64,000 nucleotides of DNA, taken from assembly GCF_004299785.2 (NCBI RefSeq), contig NZ_CP036246.2:1736001-1800000 (forward strand). The letters are read 5' to 3'. Of this stretch, positions 19,397 to 28,974 are shown one piece after another. Within the stretch, counting starts at the first letter, position 1, and each line of letters starts with the position of its first letter. The position numbers and the translations under genes were made by a program. The DNA is from Arcobacter porcinus. Its GTDB lineage: Bacteria > Campylobacterota > Campylobacteria > Campylobacterales > Arcobacteraceae. The notes beneath the pieces were generated by a model. That model had not been told where the DNA came from, ran no database searches, and saw only the letters and a list, made by a program, of their open reading frames with translations.

Positions 19397-20829
19397 ATGT
19401 TTCCTTTTTCAATCATAGTTTTAATATCTTCAATTATTGTTGTAATTGTCGGCATTGGACTATTTTTATCCATTTTAGAAACAACTTTTTGTCTTATTCC
19501 ATCACAATTTATATAAGTTCCACTTTTTTCATAAAATGATGCTAAAGGTACAACAATATTTGAACTAGCAACCAACATACAGTTGTGTGTTAAAAGTGAT
19601 ATTGTTGTTTTTCCTTCAAGTAACTCTAAATTGTTTTCAAAATAACTATTATTTACAATAATTACAAGATCTACTTTTTCTAAAGATGTTTTGAAAAATG
19701 CTTCATCTTCATTTATATTAAGCTCTTTAAATGATGCTCTATTTGCACTTCTATCAGCTTTTTTCAACCAATCATCAGCAAAAGTTTCATCAATAGTATT
19801 TGGAGAATATCCACTTAATTTTATATTTAATTTTTCACTTAAAGCTTTTGTATTTGCCATCTCTTCATAAGAAAGATTTGGATCTAAAAGCATAAGAATG
19901 TTTTGTTTTGTTGAAAGTTCTTTAAAGATATTAATAATAGCATTTGATACAGTTGTTTCACTCTTATTAATTAATGCAACTTCTAATCTGTTTTCTTGCT
20001 CTTTGCTATAAGAAACTCTTCCCTCATCACACATAAACCAACCATTTACAGATTTATTTGTTCTTGGTCTAAATCTATAAATAATATCATCTTTATATTT
20101 CTCTTTTCTATGATCAACATTTATATTACATGCTTTTGAACAACCATTACAAATAGCTTCAAAACTTTGTAAAAACCAAACTCTTTGTTTAAATCTAAAA
20201 TCTTTACTAGTCAATGCTCCAACTGGACATAAATCAACAACATTCATTGCATATGGATTATCAAGTGGTCGTCCTGGAAATGTTCCAATAACTGAATGAT
20301 CTGTTCTACTAATTACACCTAATTCACCAGTTTTTGTAATATCTTTACAGAATCTTACACATCTTAAACACAATACACATCTTTCTTGATCTAGCATCAC
20401 ATTTGAACCTAAATCAACTCTTTTATTTGCTAAGTTTTTATAGCTAGGATTCACTCTTGATGCATAAAAACCTGATTCCATATAGTAATCTTGTAATTTA
20501 CACTCTCCAGCTTGATCACATGTAGGACAATCTATTGGGTGATTAATAAGTTCAAGTTCTAAAATATCTTTTCGAACTTTCTCTATTTTTGCACCTTTTG
20601 TTTTTATTATCATCCCATCTTTAATTGGTGTATCACATGCAATTTGAGGTCTTTTTTGTCCCTCAATTTCAACCATACACATCCTACAATTTCCATCTTT
20701 TCCCAACGCCTGATGATAACAAAAGTGAGGGATATGGATTTTTTCATCCAATAATTTATCAATTAGCAAGCTACCTTTAGCAGCTTGAAATTGAATACCA
20801 TTAATTGTTATACTAACTTGTTCAGCCAT
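19393..20829 (-). CDS. nuoG: NADH-quinone oxidoreductase subunit G, shortened
   Basis: This 478-residue protein has an N-terminal [2Fe-2S] domain (CYHQALGKDGNCRMC), CPTCDQAGEC and CVLCLRCVRFC cluster sites, and a molybdopterin-like 4Fe-4S entry motif CNGCSKACN. The remaining molybdopterin-oxidoreductase-like part is only about 250 residues, so the protein is clearly shorter than the 690-910 residues usual for NuoG. The reading frame is intact and joins nuoH by a 4-base overlap, so this looks like a reduced form, not a broken gene. It carries electrons from NuoF to NuoI. Confidence 0.93.
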   Translation of the reverse strand: MAEQVSITINGIQFQAAKGSLLIDKLLDEKIHIPHFCYHQALGKDGNCRMCMVEIEGQKRPQIACDTPIKDGMIIKTKGAKIEKVRKDILELELINHPIDCPTCDQAGECKLQDYYMESGFYASRVNPSYKNLANKRVDLGSNVMLDQERCVLCLRCVRFCKDITKTGELGVISRTDHSVIGTFPGRPLDNPYAMNVVDLCPVGALTSKDFRFKQRVWFLQSFEAICNGCSKACNINVDHRKEKYKDDIIYRFRPRTNKSVNGWFMCDEGRVSYSKEQENRLEVALINKSETTVSNAIINIFKELSTKQNILMLLDPNLSYEEMANTKALSEKLNIKLSGYSPNTIDETFADDWLKKADRSANRASFKELNINEDEAFFKTSLEKVDLVIIVNNSYFENNLELLEGKTTISLLTHNCMLVASSNIVVPLASFYEKSGTYINCDGIRQKVVSKMDKNSPMPTITTIIEDIKTMIEKGNI

Positions 20830-20849
20830 AAATTCATATCCCCTTATTA

Positions 20850-22136
20850 TTATTTACCTGTATATAATTGTCTTGGTCTTGCTATTTTATGTTTTGGATC
20901 TCTTCTTAATTCTGCCCATTGAGCAATCCATCCTGGAGTTCTTCCAATAACAAAAATAGGTGTAAACATCTCTACTGGAATCTTAAGAGCTGTTAAGATA
21001 ACTCCTGAATAGAAATCAATATTTGGATAAAGCCCTCTATCTTGGAAATAGCTATCACTTAAAGCAACTCTTTCAACTTCTGTTGCAATATCAATTAATT
21101 TTGAATCAAGATTTAATTTGTCTCTTAATTGAGCTTGTAAATCTCTTAAAGTTTCAGCTCTTGGATCTCTGTTTTTATAAACTCTATGTCCGAATCCCAT
21201 TAATCTAAAAGGATCATTTTTATCTTTTGCTTTTGCTATAAAACTTGGAACATTTTTAACATCTCCAATCATTCTTAGCTGATCCATAACTTTCTCATTT
21301 GCTCCACCATGAGCTGCTCCCCAAAGTGCAGAAATTCCAGATGCAATTGCTACATATGGGTGTGCTTCTGTTGAACCAACATTTCTTACTGTTGTAGTAG
21401 AAGCATTTTGTTCGTGATCTGCATGAAGTGTTAAAATTGCATCAAGAGCATCAACTTCAATTTGTGTAATCTCTTGATTTTTACCATTTCCTATATATTT
21501 CATTTTTCCACCTGGATATGCCCTTAACATATATAAGAAATTTTCTGTGAAATATCTATTTACATCTGGATAAATTAGTGGTGTACCAATTGAGTTTCTA
21601 TAAGCCATTGCTGCAATTGTTGGCATTTTTGCCATAATTCTATTTTGCATTGTTTTATATTCATCTTCATCTTCTAAGTGTAAATGGTCTTTGTAAAATG
21701 CTGATAGTGCCATTGTTGAAGCTGCCATTGTAGCCATTGGATGCGCTCTATCTGGTAAAGCATCAAACAGTCTAATAATTCCTTCATCAACAAATGCTCT
21801 ATGTCTAATCTCTAAATCTAAATTTTTTGACTCAGCTTCAGTTGGTAATCTTCCATTCATTAGTAGATATGAAACATCTAAGAATGAGTGTTTTCCAGCT
21901 AAATCAGCTATGTCAATACCTCTATATCTTAACTCAGAGTTCTCTCCATCAATAAATGTAATTTTTGATTCACAAGCAGCTGTTGAAGTGTACCCAGGGT
22001 CAAATGTAAACATTCCTGAATCTTTATAAAATGTTGAAATATCAACAACACTTGGTCCTCTTGTACCATCAATTATATTATACTCGTAGCTTTTTCCATT
22101 TCTATTATCTGTTAAAGTCATTGTATTTTTTGCCAT
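20850..22136 (-). CDS. gltA: citrate synthase (inside the nuo operon)
   Basis: This 428-residue protein matches the long, hexameric NADH-sensitive type of bacterial citrate synthase. It has WGAAHGGANEKVM and GFGHRVYKNRDPRAETL, which contain the catalytic His residues, and a later Asp region. It condenses oxaloacetate with acetyl-CoA at the entry of the TCA cycle. It lies 13 bases after nuoF and 20 bases before nuoG on the same strand with its own AAGGAG site, and I see no promoter or terminator in either gap. Its co-transcription with complex I is strongly implied. A second, shorter synthase (prpC) is at 41229-42380. Confidence 0.96.
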   Translation of the reverse strand: MAKNTMTLTDNRNGKSYEYNIIDGTRGPSVVDISTFYKDSGMFTFDPGYTSTAACESKITFIDGENSELRYRGIDIADLAGKHSFLDVSYLLMNGRLPTEAESKNLDLEIRHRAFVDEGIIRLFDALPDRAHPMATMAASTMALSAFYKDHLHLEDEDEYKTMQNRIMAKMPTIAAMAYRNSIGTPLIYPDVNRYFTENFLYMLRAYPGGKMKYIGNGKNQEITQIEVDALDAILTLHADHEQNASTTTVRNVGSTEAHPYVAIASGISALWGAAHGGANEKVMDQLRMIGDVKNVPSFIAKAKDKNDPFRLMGFGHRVYKNRDPRAETLRDLQAQLRDKLNLDSKLIDIATEVERVALSDSYFQDRGLYPNIDFYSGVILTALKIPVEMFTPIFVIGRTPGWIAQWAELRRDPKHKIARPRQLYTGK

Positions 22137-22149
22137 ATTAATACTCCTT

Positions 22150-23406
22150 TTATTTATTATTTTTTATATAAGCGTCAAATTCGCTTCTGAATTTCTGTAC
22201 TATACTTGCAATAATATCTTTAACTGCTGGTGCAAAAACACATACAGTTTTTCCATTCATTGTTTCGCATACATCAAGTATTGTTTGTAGATCATTTGAT
22301 GAACCACAACCTTCTAAGATATCTTTAATTATCTTATCAATCCATCCACACCCTTCTCTACAAGGTGTACATTGTCCACAAGATTCGTGGTGGTAAAACT
22401 CAATGATGTTTTTGGCAACATCAACCATACAAGCGTCTTCATCAATTACAATCATACCTCCTGTACCTAAAGTTGAACCTATGTCCCACATTGATTCATA
22501 GTCCAAAACAGCTTTTTGTACTTCATCAGCTGTTAAAATAGGACATGATGTTCCTCCTGGAATTATTGCTTTCAATTTCTTACCATCAAGCATTCCTCCA
22601 CCAAGAACATTTAGAAAATCAATCATTTTATTTCCATATTCCATCTCGTAAACACCTGGATTTTTAACTGGTCCTGAAATTGCAAAAAGCATAGTTCCTG
22701 GAGATTTTTCTGTACCATACTTTGTATAACCTTCAGCTCCATTTTCTACAATGTTTGGAACTGAAGATATTGTTTCAACATTATTTACAGTTGCTGGATC
22801 TCCATAAAACCACTCACACTCTTTTCCATGTGGTTTTAATCTTGGATGCCCTCTTTTACCTTCAAGTGATTCAATAAGTGCAGATTTTTCTCCACAAATA
22901 TATGCACCTCCACCTCTATGAACAGTAATATCAACTTTAAAATCATATTTATCCATGATTTTATCACCAATAATTTTTGTCTTATAAGCTTCTTGAATAG
23001 CTTCATTTAATCTATCAATAAAAAACTTATACTCACCTCTTATATAGATATAAGCATGATTTGCTTGAATCGCCCAACAAGAACAGATAATTCCTTCAAT
23101 TAAAAGATGTGGATCGTATTGAAAAATTTGTCTATCTTTAAAAGTTCCTGGTTCACTCTCATCACCATTTACTATTAAAAATCTTGGTCTTTCATCAACA
23201 GCTGGCATAAGTTCCCATTTTGGTCCACAAGCTGCTCCTCCCCCACCTTTTCCTCTTAAACCTGATTTTGTAACTTCAGCTGTAACTTCTTCTGGTTTCA
23301 TAGTAAAAAGTTTATCTATTGATGAATATCTTCCATTTGCAAGAGCAACTTCTAATTTATGAGAATTTGGAATTTCAAAATTTTTACTTACTATTCTAGT
23401 TACCAT
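22150..23406 (-). CDS. nuoF: NADH-quinone oxidoreductase subunit F
   Basis: The 418-residue form starting at ATG 23406 is preferred, because GGGAG lies just upstream; an in-frame start at 23433 would extend further into nuoE. It has NGDESEPGTFKDR, YICGEKSALIESLEG and the N3 cluster motif ESCGQCTPCREG. The FMN/NADH glycine loop reads GLRGKGGGGAACGPKW, where most homologs have GRGGAGFPTG. It oxidises NADH and passes electrons through FMN to iron-sulfur clusters. C. jejuni lacks this subunit, so its presence marks a true NADH dehydrogenase here. It overlaps nuoE by 11 bases. Confidence 0.95.
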   Translation of the reverse strand: MVTRIVSKNFEIPNSHKLEVALANGRYSSIDKLFTMKPEEVTAEVTKSGLRGKGGGGAACGPKWELMPAVDERPRFLIVNGDESEPGTFKDRQIFQYDPHLLIEGIICSCWAIQANHAYIYIRGEYKFFIDRLNEAIQEAYKTKIIGDKIMDKYDFKVDITVHRGGGAYICGEKSALIESLEGKRGHPRLKPHGKECEWFYGDPATVNNVETISSVPNIVENGAEGYTKYGTEKSPGTMLFAISGPVKNPGVYEMEYGNKMIDFLNVLGGGMLDGKKLKAIIPGGTSCPILTADEVQKAVLDYESMWDIGSTLGTGGMIVIDEDACMVDVAKNIIEFYHHESCGQCTPCREGCGWIDKIIKDILEGCGSSNDLQTILDVCETMNGKTVCVFAPAVKDIIASIVQKFRSEFDAYIKNNK

Positions 23407-23881
23407 TTTTACACTCCCAAATAATTTTTTCAAGTTTATCTTTATTTAATTTTCCATGATAAACATTGTTTAAAGCTATCATAGGAGCATCTCCACAAGC
23501 ACCTTGGCACTCTACTTCACTAAAAGTAAACATTCCATCTTTACTTGTTTGACCTGGCTCTAATCCTAAAGTATCTTTTATAAATGCTTTAAGTTCTCTT
23601 GCTCCCATAAGCATACATGAAACTGTTTTACAAAGTTCAATATGATATTTACCTTTTGGTTGAAGATTAAACATAGTATAAAAAGTAGCTACCTCATAAA
23701 CTTGCATAGGACTTTTTTCTACTTTTTGTGCTACATAAACCATAGCTTCTGGACTCACCCAACCTTCTTGTTCTTGAACAAGCCATAAAGCAGGTAACAT
23801 ACAAGAGTCAATTTTAGGATATCTTGAAGCATACTCTTGAAATTTTACTTCATTTTCTGGTGTATATTTAAAACTACTCAT
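23396..23881 (-). CDS. nuoE: NADH-quinone oxidoreductase subunit E
   Basis: This 161-residue thioredoxin-fold protein has the [2Fe-2S] ligands Cys84, Cys89, Cys125 and Cys129 (CKTVSC and CQGAC). With NuoF it forms the NADH-input module, holding the off-path N1a cluster. Its start touches the nuoCD stop, and its end overlaps nuoF. Length and spacing are normal. Confidence 0.96.
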   Translation of the reverse strand: MSSFKYTPENEVKFQEYASRYPKIDSCMLPALWLVQEQEGWVSPEAMVYVAQKVEKSPMQVYEVATFYTMFNLQPKGKYHIELCKTVSCMLMGARELKAFIKDTLGLEPGQTSKDGMFTFSEVECQGACGDAPMIALNNVYHGKLNKDKLEKIIWECKNGN

Positions 23882-25515
23882 TATCTATCAAACTCCCCAG
23901 CAATAAAATTCATACTAGCCATTGTAATAACAGCATCAGCAAGCATTGTATTTTCTACAATTTTTGAATAAGAAGCTAAAGAGTAAAAACATGGTGGTCT
24001 ACATTTTACTTTATATGGTCTTCCGCTTCCATCACTTACAATAAAGAATCCTAACTCACCATTAGCTGCTTCTGAATAACTATAATACTCACCTTTAGGA
24101 ACAAGAATTCCTTCAAATGTTAACTTAAATTGATTCATTAAACCTTCAATGTTTCCATAAACATCTTTTTTAAGTGGTAACATTGCATTTGGTGCATAAA
24201 TATTAATAGCTCCATCTGGAAGATTTTTCATAGCTTGTCTAATAATCCTAATTGATTGATGCATCTCTTCAAATCTACACATCATTCTGTCATAAACATC
24301 TCCATGACTTCCTACAACTACATCAAATTCATAATTGTCATAACCATAATAAGGCTTATCTTTTCTTAAATCTTGTGCTACACCACTTGCTCTTAAGTTT
24401 GGTCCAGAAATACCATTTGCAAGTGCAAAATCAGCTTTTATAATCCCTACATCTTGTGTTCTATCTAGAAAAAGTTTGTTGTGTGCAATTAATGAAAGAG
24501 CATCTGAAACACCTTTTTCAACAGATTTTAAAACATACTCTAAATCTTTATCAAAGCCTTCATATAAATCAAACTCTAATCCACCTATTCTTGTATAAGA
24601 GTTTGTAAGTCTAGCTCCTGTTAGTTTTGATAATAGTTCATAAGCATCATCTCTTGGAGTAAATAAATACCAAAGATTTGTAAGTCCACCCATATCAACC
24701 ATATTTGCAGCATTACATACAAGGTGATCGATTATTCTACTTAATTCTCCAAGAATTACTCTTATAGCTTTTGTTCTTGAAGTTATTTCTATTCCCATCA
24801 TCTCTTCAATTGCTTTTGACCAACCAATATTGTTTAAAATAGCACTACAATAATTTAATCTATCAGTATATGGAATTACTTGTGAATATGTATGATGTTC
24901 ACAAGCTTTCTCAAATCCTCTGTGAAGATATCCTATTTCAGTAACACAAGCACTAATAGTTTCACCTTCCATAGCCATAAAGTTTCTAATAGTTCCGTGA
25001 GTTGCTGGGTGTGAAGGTCCAACGTTTAAAAGCATTAAATCTTCAATTTCTTCCTCTTTATATCCTTTAGATTTTAATAGTGGTAGCATCTCATCCATCA
25101 AATCATCAGTTTGAGTAGAAATTTGTCCTTTTAAAATATTATAATCTTTTCTTAAAGGATGCCCAACAAACTCTTGATGATTTAAAACTCTTTTTAGATT
25201 TGGATGGTTTTTAAATTTTATTCCATATTGGTCAAAAGTCTCTCTCTCACCCCAGTTTGCAGATGCAAAAATATCATGTAAAGAGTCAACTTCTAAACTA
25301 TTATCATCTACAAAAGCTTTTACAGTAATCTCTTTTTTGAAATCACTACTTCTTAATATATAAACAACAGCGAATCTACTAGGAGTTGTATCTGGAAATT
25401 TAAGATAATCAACTGCTGTAACATCTAAAAGAATTGTATAATCTTCATTGTTTTTAAGATTTAGAATTGTTGTTCTTATATCTTTTGATTCAATTAACAT
25501 ATCACACTTAAGCAT
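23881..25515 (-). CDS. nuoCD: NADH-quinone oxidoreductase subunit C/D fusion
   Basis: This 544-residue protein is a natural fusion. About residues 1-135 are the NuoC (30 kDa) domain with [12 protein letters not shown] and HPLRKDY; from about residue 160 the NuoD (49 kDa) domain starts with [14 protein letters not shown] and ends in AGEFDR. The NuoD part shares the quinone site with NuoB and NuoH. Fused CD forms are known in E. coli and several other groups. The first ATG overlaps the nuoB stop by 8 bases. Confidence 0.96.
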   Translation of the reverse strand: MLKCDMLIESKDIRTTILNLKNNEDYTILLDVTAVDYLKFPDTTPSRFAVVYILRSSDFKKEITVKAFVDDNSLEVDSLHDIFASANWGERETFDQYGIKFKNHPNLKRVLNHQEFVGHPLRKDYNILKGQISTQTDDLMDEMLPLLKSKGYKEEEIEDLMLLNVGPSHPATHGTIRNFMAMEGETISACVTEIGYLHRGFEKACEHHTYSQVIPYTDRLNYCSAILNNIGWSKAIEEMMGIEITSRTKAIRVILGELSRIIDHLVCNAANMVDMGGLTNLWYLFTPRDDAYELLSKLTGARLTNSYTRIGGLEFDLYEGFDKDLEYVLKSVEKGVSDALSLIAHNKLFLDRTQDVGIIKADFALANGISGPNLRASGVAQDLRKDKPYYGYDNYEFDVVVGSHGDVYDRMMCRFEEMHQSIRIIRQAMKNLPDGAINIYAPNAMLPLKKDVYGNIEGLMNQFKLTFEGILVPKGEYYSYSEAANGELGFFIVSDGSGRPYKVKCRPPCFYSLASYSKIVENTMLADAVITMASMNFIAGEFDR

Positions 25516-26023
25516 CTAAGAATCCTTTATAATCTTTTACTCTATCTTTTATAATAGACTCATCTTTTACTTTATCTTGAATTCTCATAATAGCATCAAG
25601 TACAGCTTCAGGTCTTGGTGGGCAACCAGCAATATACTCATCAACAGGAATAATTTCATCTATTCCTTGAACTGTTGCATAGTTATCATAAAAACCACCA
25701 CTTGAAGCACATGCACCCATAGCAATAACCCATTTAGGTTCACACATTTGCTCATAAATTTTCTTTAAGATAGGAGCTTGTTTATAAGATATTGTTCCAG
25801 CAACAATTAGTAAATCTGATTGCCTAGGAGAGAATCTAATAACCTCTGCACCAAATCTTGAAACATCATATTTACCAGCGGCAACTGCCATAAATTCAAT
25901 ACCACAACAAGCTGTTCCAAATGCCATAGGCCATAATGAATAAGACCTTCCCCAATTAATCGCCGTATCTAATTTCGTTGTTAGAATACTATCACCTAAA
26001 CTTGATTCAACTCCTAATCCCAT
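25508..26023 (-). CDS. nuoB: NADH-quinone oxidoreductase subunit B
   Basis: This 171-residue protein has the N2 cluster ligands: adjacent Cys39-Cys40 (ACCGIEFM), Cys105 (GACASSGG) and Cys134 (GCPPRPEA). It delivers electrons to quinone at the junction of the peripheral and membrane arms. It overlaps nuoA by 10 bases and nuoCD by 8 bases. Confidence 0.97.
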   Translation of the reverse strand: MGLGVESSLGDSILTTKLDTAINWGRSYSLWPMAFGTACCGIEFMAVAAGKYDVSRFGAEVIRFSPRQSDLLIVAGTISYKQAPILKKIYEQMCEPKWVIAMGACASSGGFYDNYATVQGIDEIIPVDEYIAGCPPRPEAVLDAIMRIQDKVKDESIIKDRVKDYKGFLDA

Positions 26024-26376
26024 GATAAAGCCTTTTTCTTATAGATATAAATTAAACCAATAAAAAGTAATCCCATAAAAATAAACATTTTTATTAATCC
26101 TGCATAACCTAATTCTACAACATTTACTGCCCAAGGAAACATAAATATTACCTCAACATCAAAAAGTAAAAATGATATAGCAACTAGATAGAATTTTATA
26201 GAAAACCTTATATTTGCAGTTCCAACTGGGTTTGTAATCCCACTTTCATAAACATTATTTTTAATAGCTGAATTTTTATTTTGAGGTCCAATAAACTTCG
26301 TAAGTAGAAAAACCCCCGCTAGGATAAACCCTATCGCAACAAAAATCACAGAAGCTAAGACTATTTCAGCTGACAT
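26014..26376 (-). CDS. nuoA: NADH-quinone oxidoreductase subunit A
   Basis: This 120-residue protein has three membrane helices and the NuoA motifs YESG and [15 protein letters not shown]. It helps close the quinone chamber next to NuoH. It is the first gene of the nuo operon, with an AGGAAAGAAG ribosome binding region ahead of the ATG. The promoter should lie in 26377-26686. Confidence 0.96.
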   Translation of the reverse strand: MSAEIVLASVIFVAIGFILAGVFLLTKFIGPQNKNSAIKNNVYESGITNPVGTANIRFSIKFYLVAISFLLFDVEVIFMFPWAVNVVELGYAGLIKMFIFMGLLFIGLIYIYKKKALSWD

Positions 26377-26686
26377 CTTCTTTCCTAGTTTTAAAAATTT
26401 AAATTAGTTTTGATTGTACACAAATTTTTAAAACTAAACAAATTTTTAGATAAGTTTTATAAAAAAATAAATAATAGTGTGTAAATTTGTATATTTTCCT
26501 GAATATTTTTACAATTACTTTCATTCATAGATTCCATATTTATGGACTTCTACAAATTAGTGTGAAAATATGTAATACTATTTTTCTTTGCTACAAAAAG
26601 AAACATTACTATTTATTAGATATATTAAAAGAGTATTAAACTATATAATGATAAAGTAAAAAATTACAATAAGATTTGAGGTAAAA
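26377..26686. promoter_or_regulatory. divergent promoter region, nuoA and UbiD-type decarboxylase
   Basis: This 310-base gap holds no credible gene. On the plus strand TATAAT at 26644-26649, with TGAGGT at 26677-26682, serves the decarboxylase. On the minus strand TACAAT at 26413-26418 is a candidate -10 box for nuoA, leaving a leader of about 30 bases. A 14-base inverted repeat TCCATA-TT-TATGGA at 26533-26546 lies between them and could be an operator; the regulator is unknown. Confidence 0.55.
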
Positions 26687-28501
26687 ATGCGAAAAGCAAT
26701 AGAACTATTAAAAAAAAATAATCTTCTAAAAGTTATTGATGAAGAGCTTGATATTAATCTTGAAATTCCACATATAGCATATGTTGAAGTTAAGAAACCT
26801 GATTCAAAAGCAATACTTTTTACAAATCCAATAGATAAAAAAAATGGTATAAAATATGATGCTCCTATTTTAATGAATGTTTTTTGTAATGAAGAAGCAG
26901 TAAAACTATTTATTGGTGATGGAGATAAAATAGCAGATGAAATAGAGTCTTTATTAAAATTAAAACCACCTGTAACTTTTAGTGAAAAGTTATCTACTTT
27001 CTCTAAACTTTTTGCTCTTAAAAATACTATTCCTAAAAAACTAAAAGGAAAAGGTGCTTGTCAAGAAGTTATAAAACTTGGAAAAGATGCAAAATTGTCT
27101 GAACTTCCAGTTATTACAACTTGGGAACTTGATGGTGGTCCATTTATAACAATGGGACAAGTTTATACACAAAGCTTAAATGGTGAGCTAAAAAATGTAG
27201 GAATGTATAGACTTCAAGTTTATGATGATAATACTTTAGGAATGCACTGGCAAATTCATAAAGATAGTAATCACTTTTTTCATGAATATAAAAAAGCTGG
27301 TAAAAAAATGCCTATTAGTATTGGAATTGGTGGAGATCCAATGTATATTTGGTGCGGACAAGCTCCATTACCAATAGGTGTTTTTGAATTAATGCTTTAT
27401 GGTTTTGTAAAAAACAAACCTGCACAACTTGTAAAATCTATTACAAATGATATTTGGATTCCACAAGATAATGATTATGTAATTGAAGGTTTTGTTGATC
27501 CATCAAAATTAAGAATTGAAGGTCCTTTTGGAGATCATACTGGATATTATACTTTAGATGAAGAGTTTCCTTTTATGGAAGTTACTGCAATTACAAGTAA
27601 AAAAGATCCTGTATTTTTAGCAACAGTTGTAGGAAAACCACCTTTAGAAGATAAATATATGGGATATGCAACTGAAAGAATATTCTTGCCACTTCTTAGA
27701 ACAACTGCTCCTGATTTAATAGATTATTATATGCCTGAAAATGGTGTTTACCACAATCTTATCTTAGCAAAAATAAATGCATTTTATCCAGGTCATGCAA
27801 CTCAAATGATGCATGCATTTTGGGGAGTTGGACAAATGAGTTTTGTTAAACATGCTATTTTTGTAAACTCTGATGCTCCAAAACTAACTTCCCATGATGA
27901 GATTACAAAATATATTTTAAATAGAGTAAATATTGAAGATATTTTAGTTTCAAGGGGAGTTATAGATCATCTTGACCATACAGCTCCAAAATTTGCAATT
28001 GGTGGTAAACTAGGACTTGATTGTACAGGAGAAGAGATAAGTGAAAGCGGAATTACACTTTTAAGTGATAGTGAACTTTTAACAAAAATGCAAAACATAA
28101 CAAGTGATATCAAAAATCTTAAACAATATTACACTGATACAAAAAATCCAATTTGTGTTATTAGTGTGGAAAAAACAAGAAGCCAAAAACATATTTTTGA
28201 AGAGTTAAAGCCACTATATTCTCATATTAAAATTTTAGTAATTGTTGATGAAAAAGCAAATGATTTAGAAAACCCATATATGCTAATTTGGAGAGTTACA
28301 AATAATATTGACTCAAATAGAGATTTATATATTGATGGAAATACTCTTTGTCTTGATGGAACAAATAAAAATAGTTTTGATAATTTCCAAAGAAGATGGC
28401 CAGCAGATGTTGATTGTACGAAAAGTGTAATTGACTCTTTAAGAGAAAGAAATCTTATTGATGTTGATGAAGAATTTATTAAAAAGCACCAGTTATATTA
28501 A
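26687..28501 (+). CDS. UbiD-family menaquinone biosynthesis decarboxylase
   Basis: This 604-residue protein is a UbiD-type prenylated-FMN decarboxylase, with GPFGDHTGYY, the Glu-Arg-Glu type region and VTAITSKKDPVF typical of the family. Its length fits the SCO4490/HP0396 subgroup that decarboxylates the late intermediate of the futalosine menaquinone pathway (called MqnL in some species). mqnE, an early enzyme of the same pathway, is at 51989-53062. It starts 18 bases after the TATAAT-driven leader begins to be transcribed and ends in a hairpin shared with yjjB. Confidence 0.88.
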   Translation: MRKAIELLKKNNLLKVIDEELDINLEIPHIAYVEVKKPDSKAILFTNPIDKKNGIKYDAPILMNVFCNEEAVKLFIGDGDKIADEIESLLKLKPPVTFSEKLSTFSKLFALKNTIPKKLKGKGACQEVIKLGKDAKLSELPVITTWELDGGPFITMGQVYTQSLNGELKNVGMYRLQVYDDNTLGMHWQIHKDSNHFFHEYKKAGKKMPISIGIGGDPMYIWCGQAPLPIGVFELMLYGFVKNKPAQLVKSITNDIWIPQDNDYVIEGFVDPSKLRIEGPFGDHTGYYTLDEEFPFMEVTAITSKKDPVFLATVVGKPPLEDKYMGYATERIFLPLLRTTAPDLIDYYMPENGVYHNLILAKINAFYPGHATQMMHAFWGVGQMSFVKHAIFVNSDAPKLTSHDEITKYILNRVNIEDILVSRGVIDHLDHTAPKFAIGGKLGLDCTGEEISESGITLLSDSELLTKMQNITSDIKNLKQYYTDTKNPICVISVEKTRSQKHIFEELKPLYSHIKILVIVDEKANDLENPYMLIWRVTNNIDSNRDLYIDGNTLCLDGTNKNSFDNFQRRWPADVDCTKSVIDSLRERNLIDVDEEFIKKHQLY

Positions 28502-28510
28502 ATAACTGGT
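28488..28510 (-). terminator. hairpin spanning both stop codons of a convergent pair
   Basis: ACCAGTTAT (28488-28496) pairs perfectly with 28502-28510 across loop ATTAA, which contains the stop codons of both the plus-strand decarboxylase and minus-strand yjjB. On the minus strand GCTTTTTAA follows, so it terminates the yjjP-yjjB transcript best. On the plus strand the following T run is weak. Confidence 0.75.
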
Positions 28511-28965
28511 CTATTTAATCTCAAAAAGTATAAAGATGGTAAAACAAGTCCAAAAGTAATAGCAAATAAAATAGCAACCGCTTTTAAACCATTATGTATA
28601 AAAAGTTCTATTAATTCAACACTAACTCCATATCTATTCATATCTATTACATTTACCATTGCATTAAATGCATAAGTTCCTGGTAAAACTGGAATTATAG
28701 AAGCAACAGTATAAACAGGTCTTGGAACCTTATATTTTCTTGACCAATAAAGTGCGATAAGTCCTATTATTGAAGAAGCTACAAAAGTTGAAATCTCTAT
28801 TCCAAAATCCATAGCTAAAAATATTGTTCTTAAATCATAAACAATAGCTCCGCCAAAAGCACAATATTTTAAAGTATGTTTTGGAACATTAAAAACCATT
28901 GCAAAGCCCAAAGAAGCACAAGCTGCAAAAGCTCCTTCTATAACTATTTTTAAAATTAGTTCCAT
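28498..28965 (-). CDS. yjjB: ThrE/YjjB-type membrane exporter subunit (small)
   Basis: This 155-residue protein has four to five membrane helices and the LPGTYAFNAM region, typical of the small half of split ThrE exporters (PF12821). With the gene just upstream it should form a two-part inner-membrane transporter. E. coli YjjP and YjjB are reported to export succinate, while the fused form exports threonine and serine; the substrate here is not known. It overlaps the end of the convergent decarboxylase gene by 3 bases. Confidence 0.85.
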   Translation of the reverse strand: MELILKIVIEGAFAACASLGFAMVFNVPKHTLKYCAFGGAIVYDLRTIFLAMDFGIEISTFVASSIIGLIALYWSRKYKVPRPVYTVASIIPVLPGTYAFNAMVNVIDMNRYGVSVELIELFIHNGLKAVAILFAITFGLVLPSLYFLRLNRPVI

Positions 28966-28974
28966 TCTTATCCT

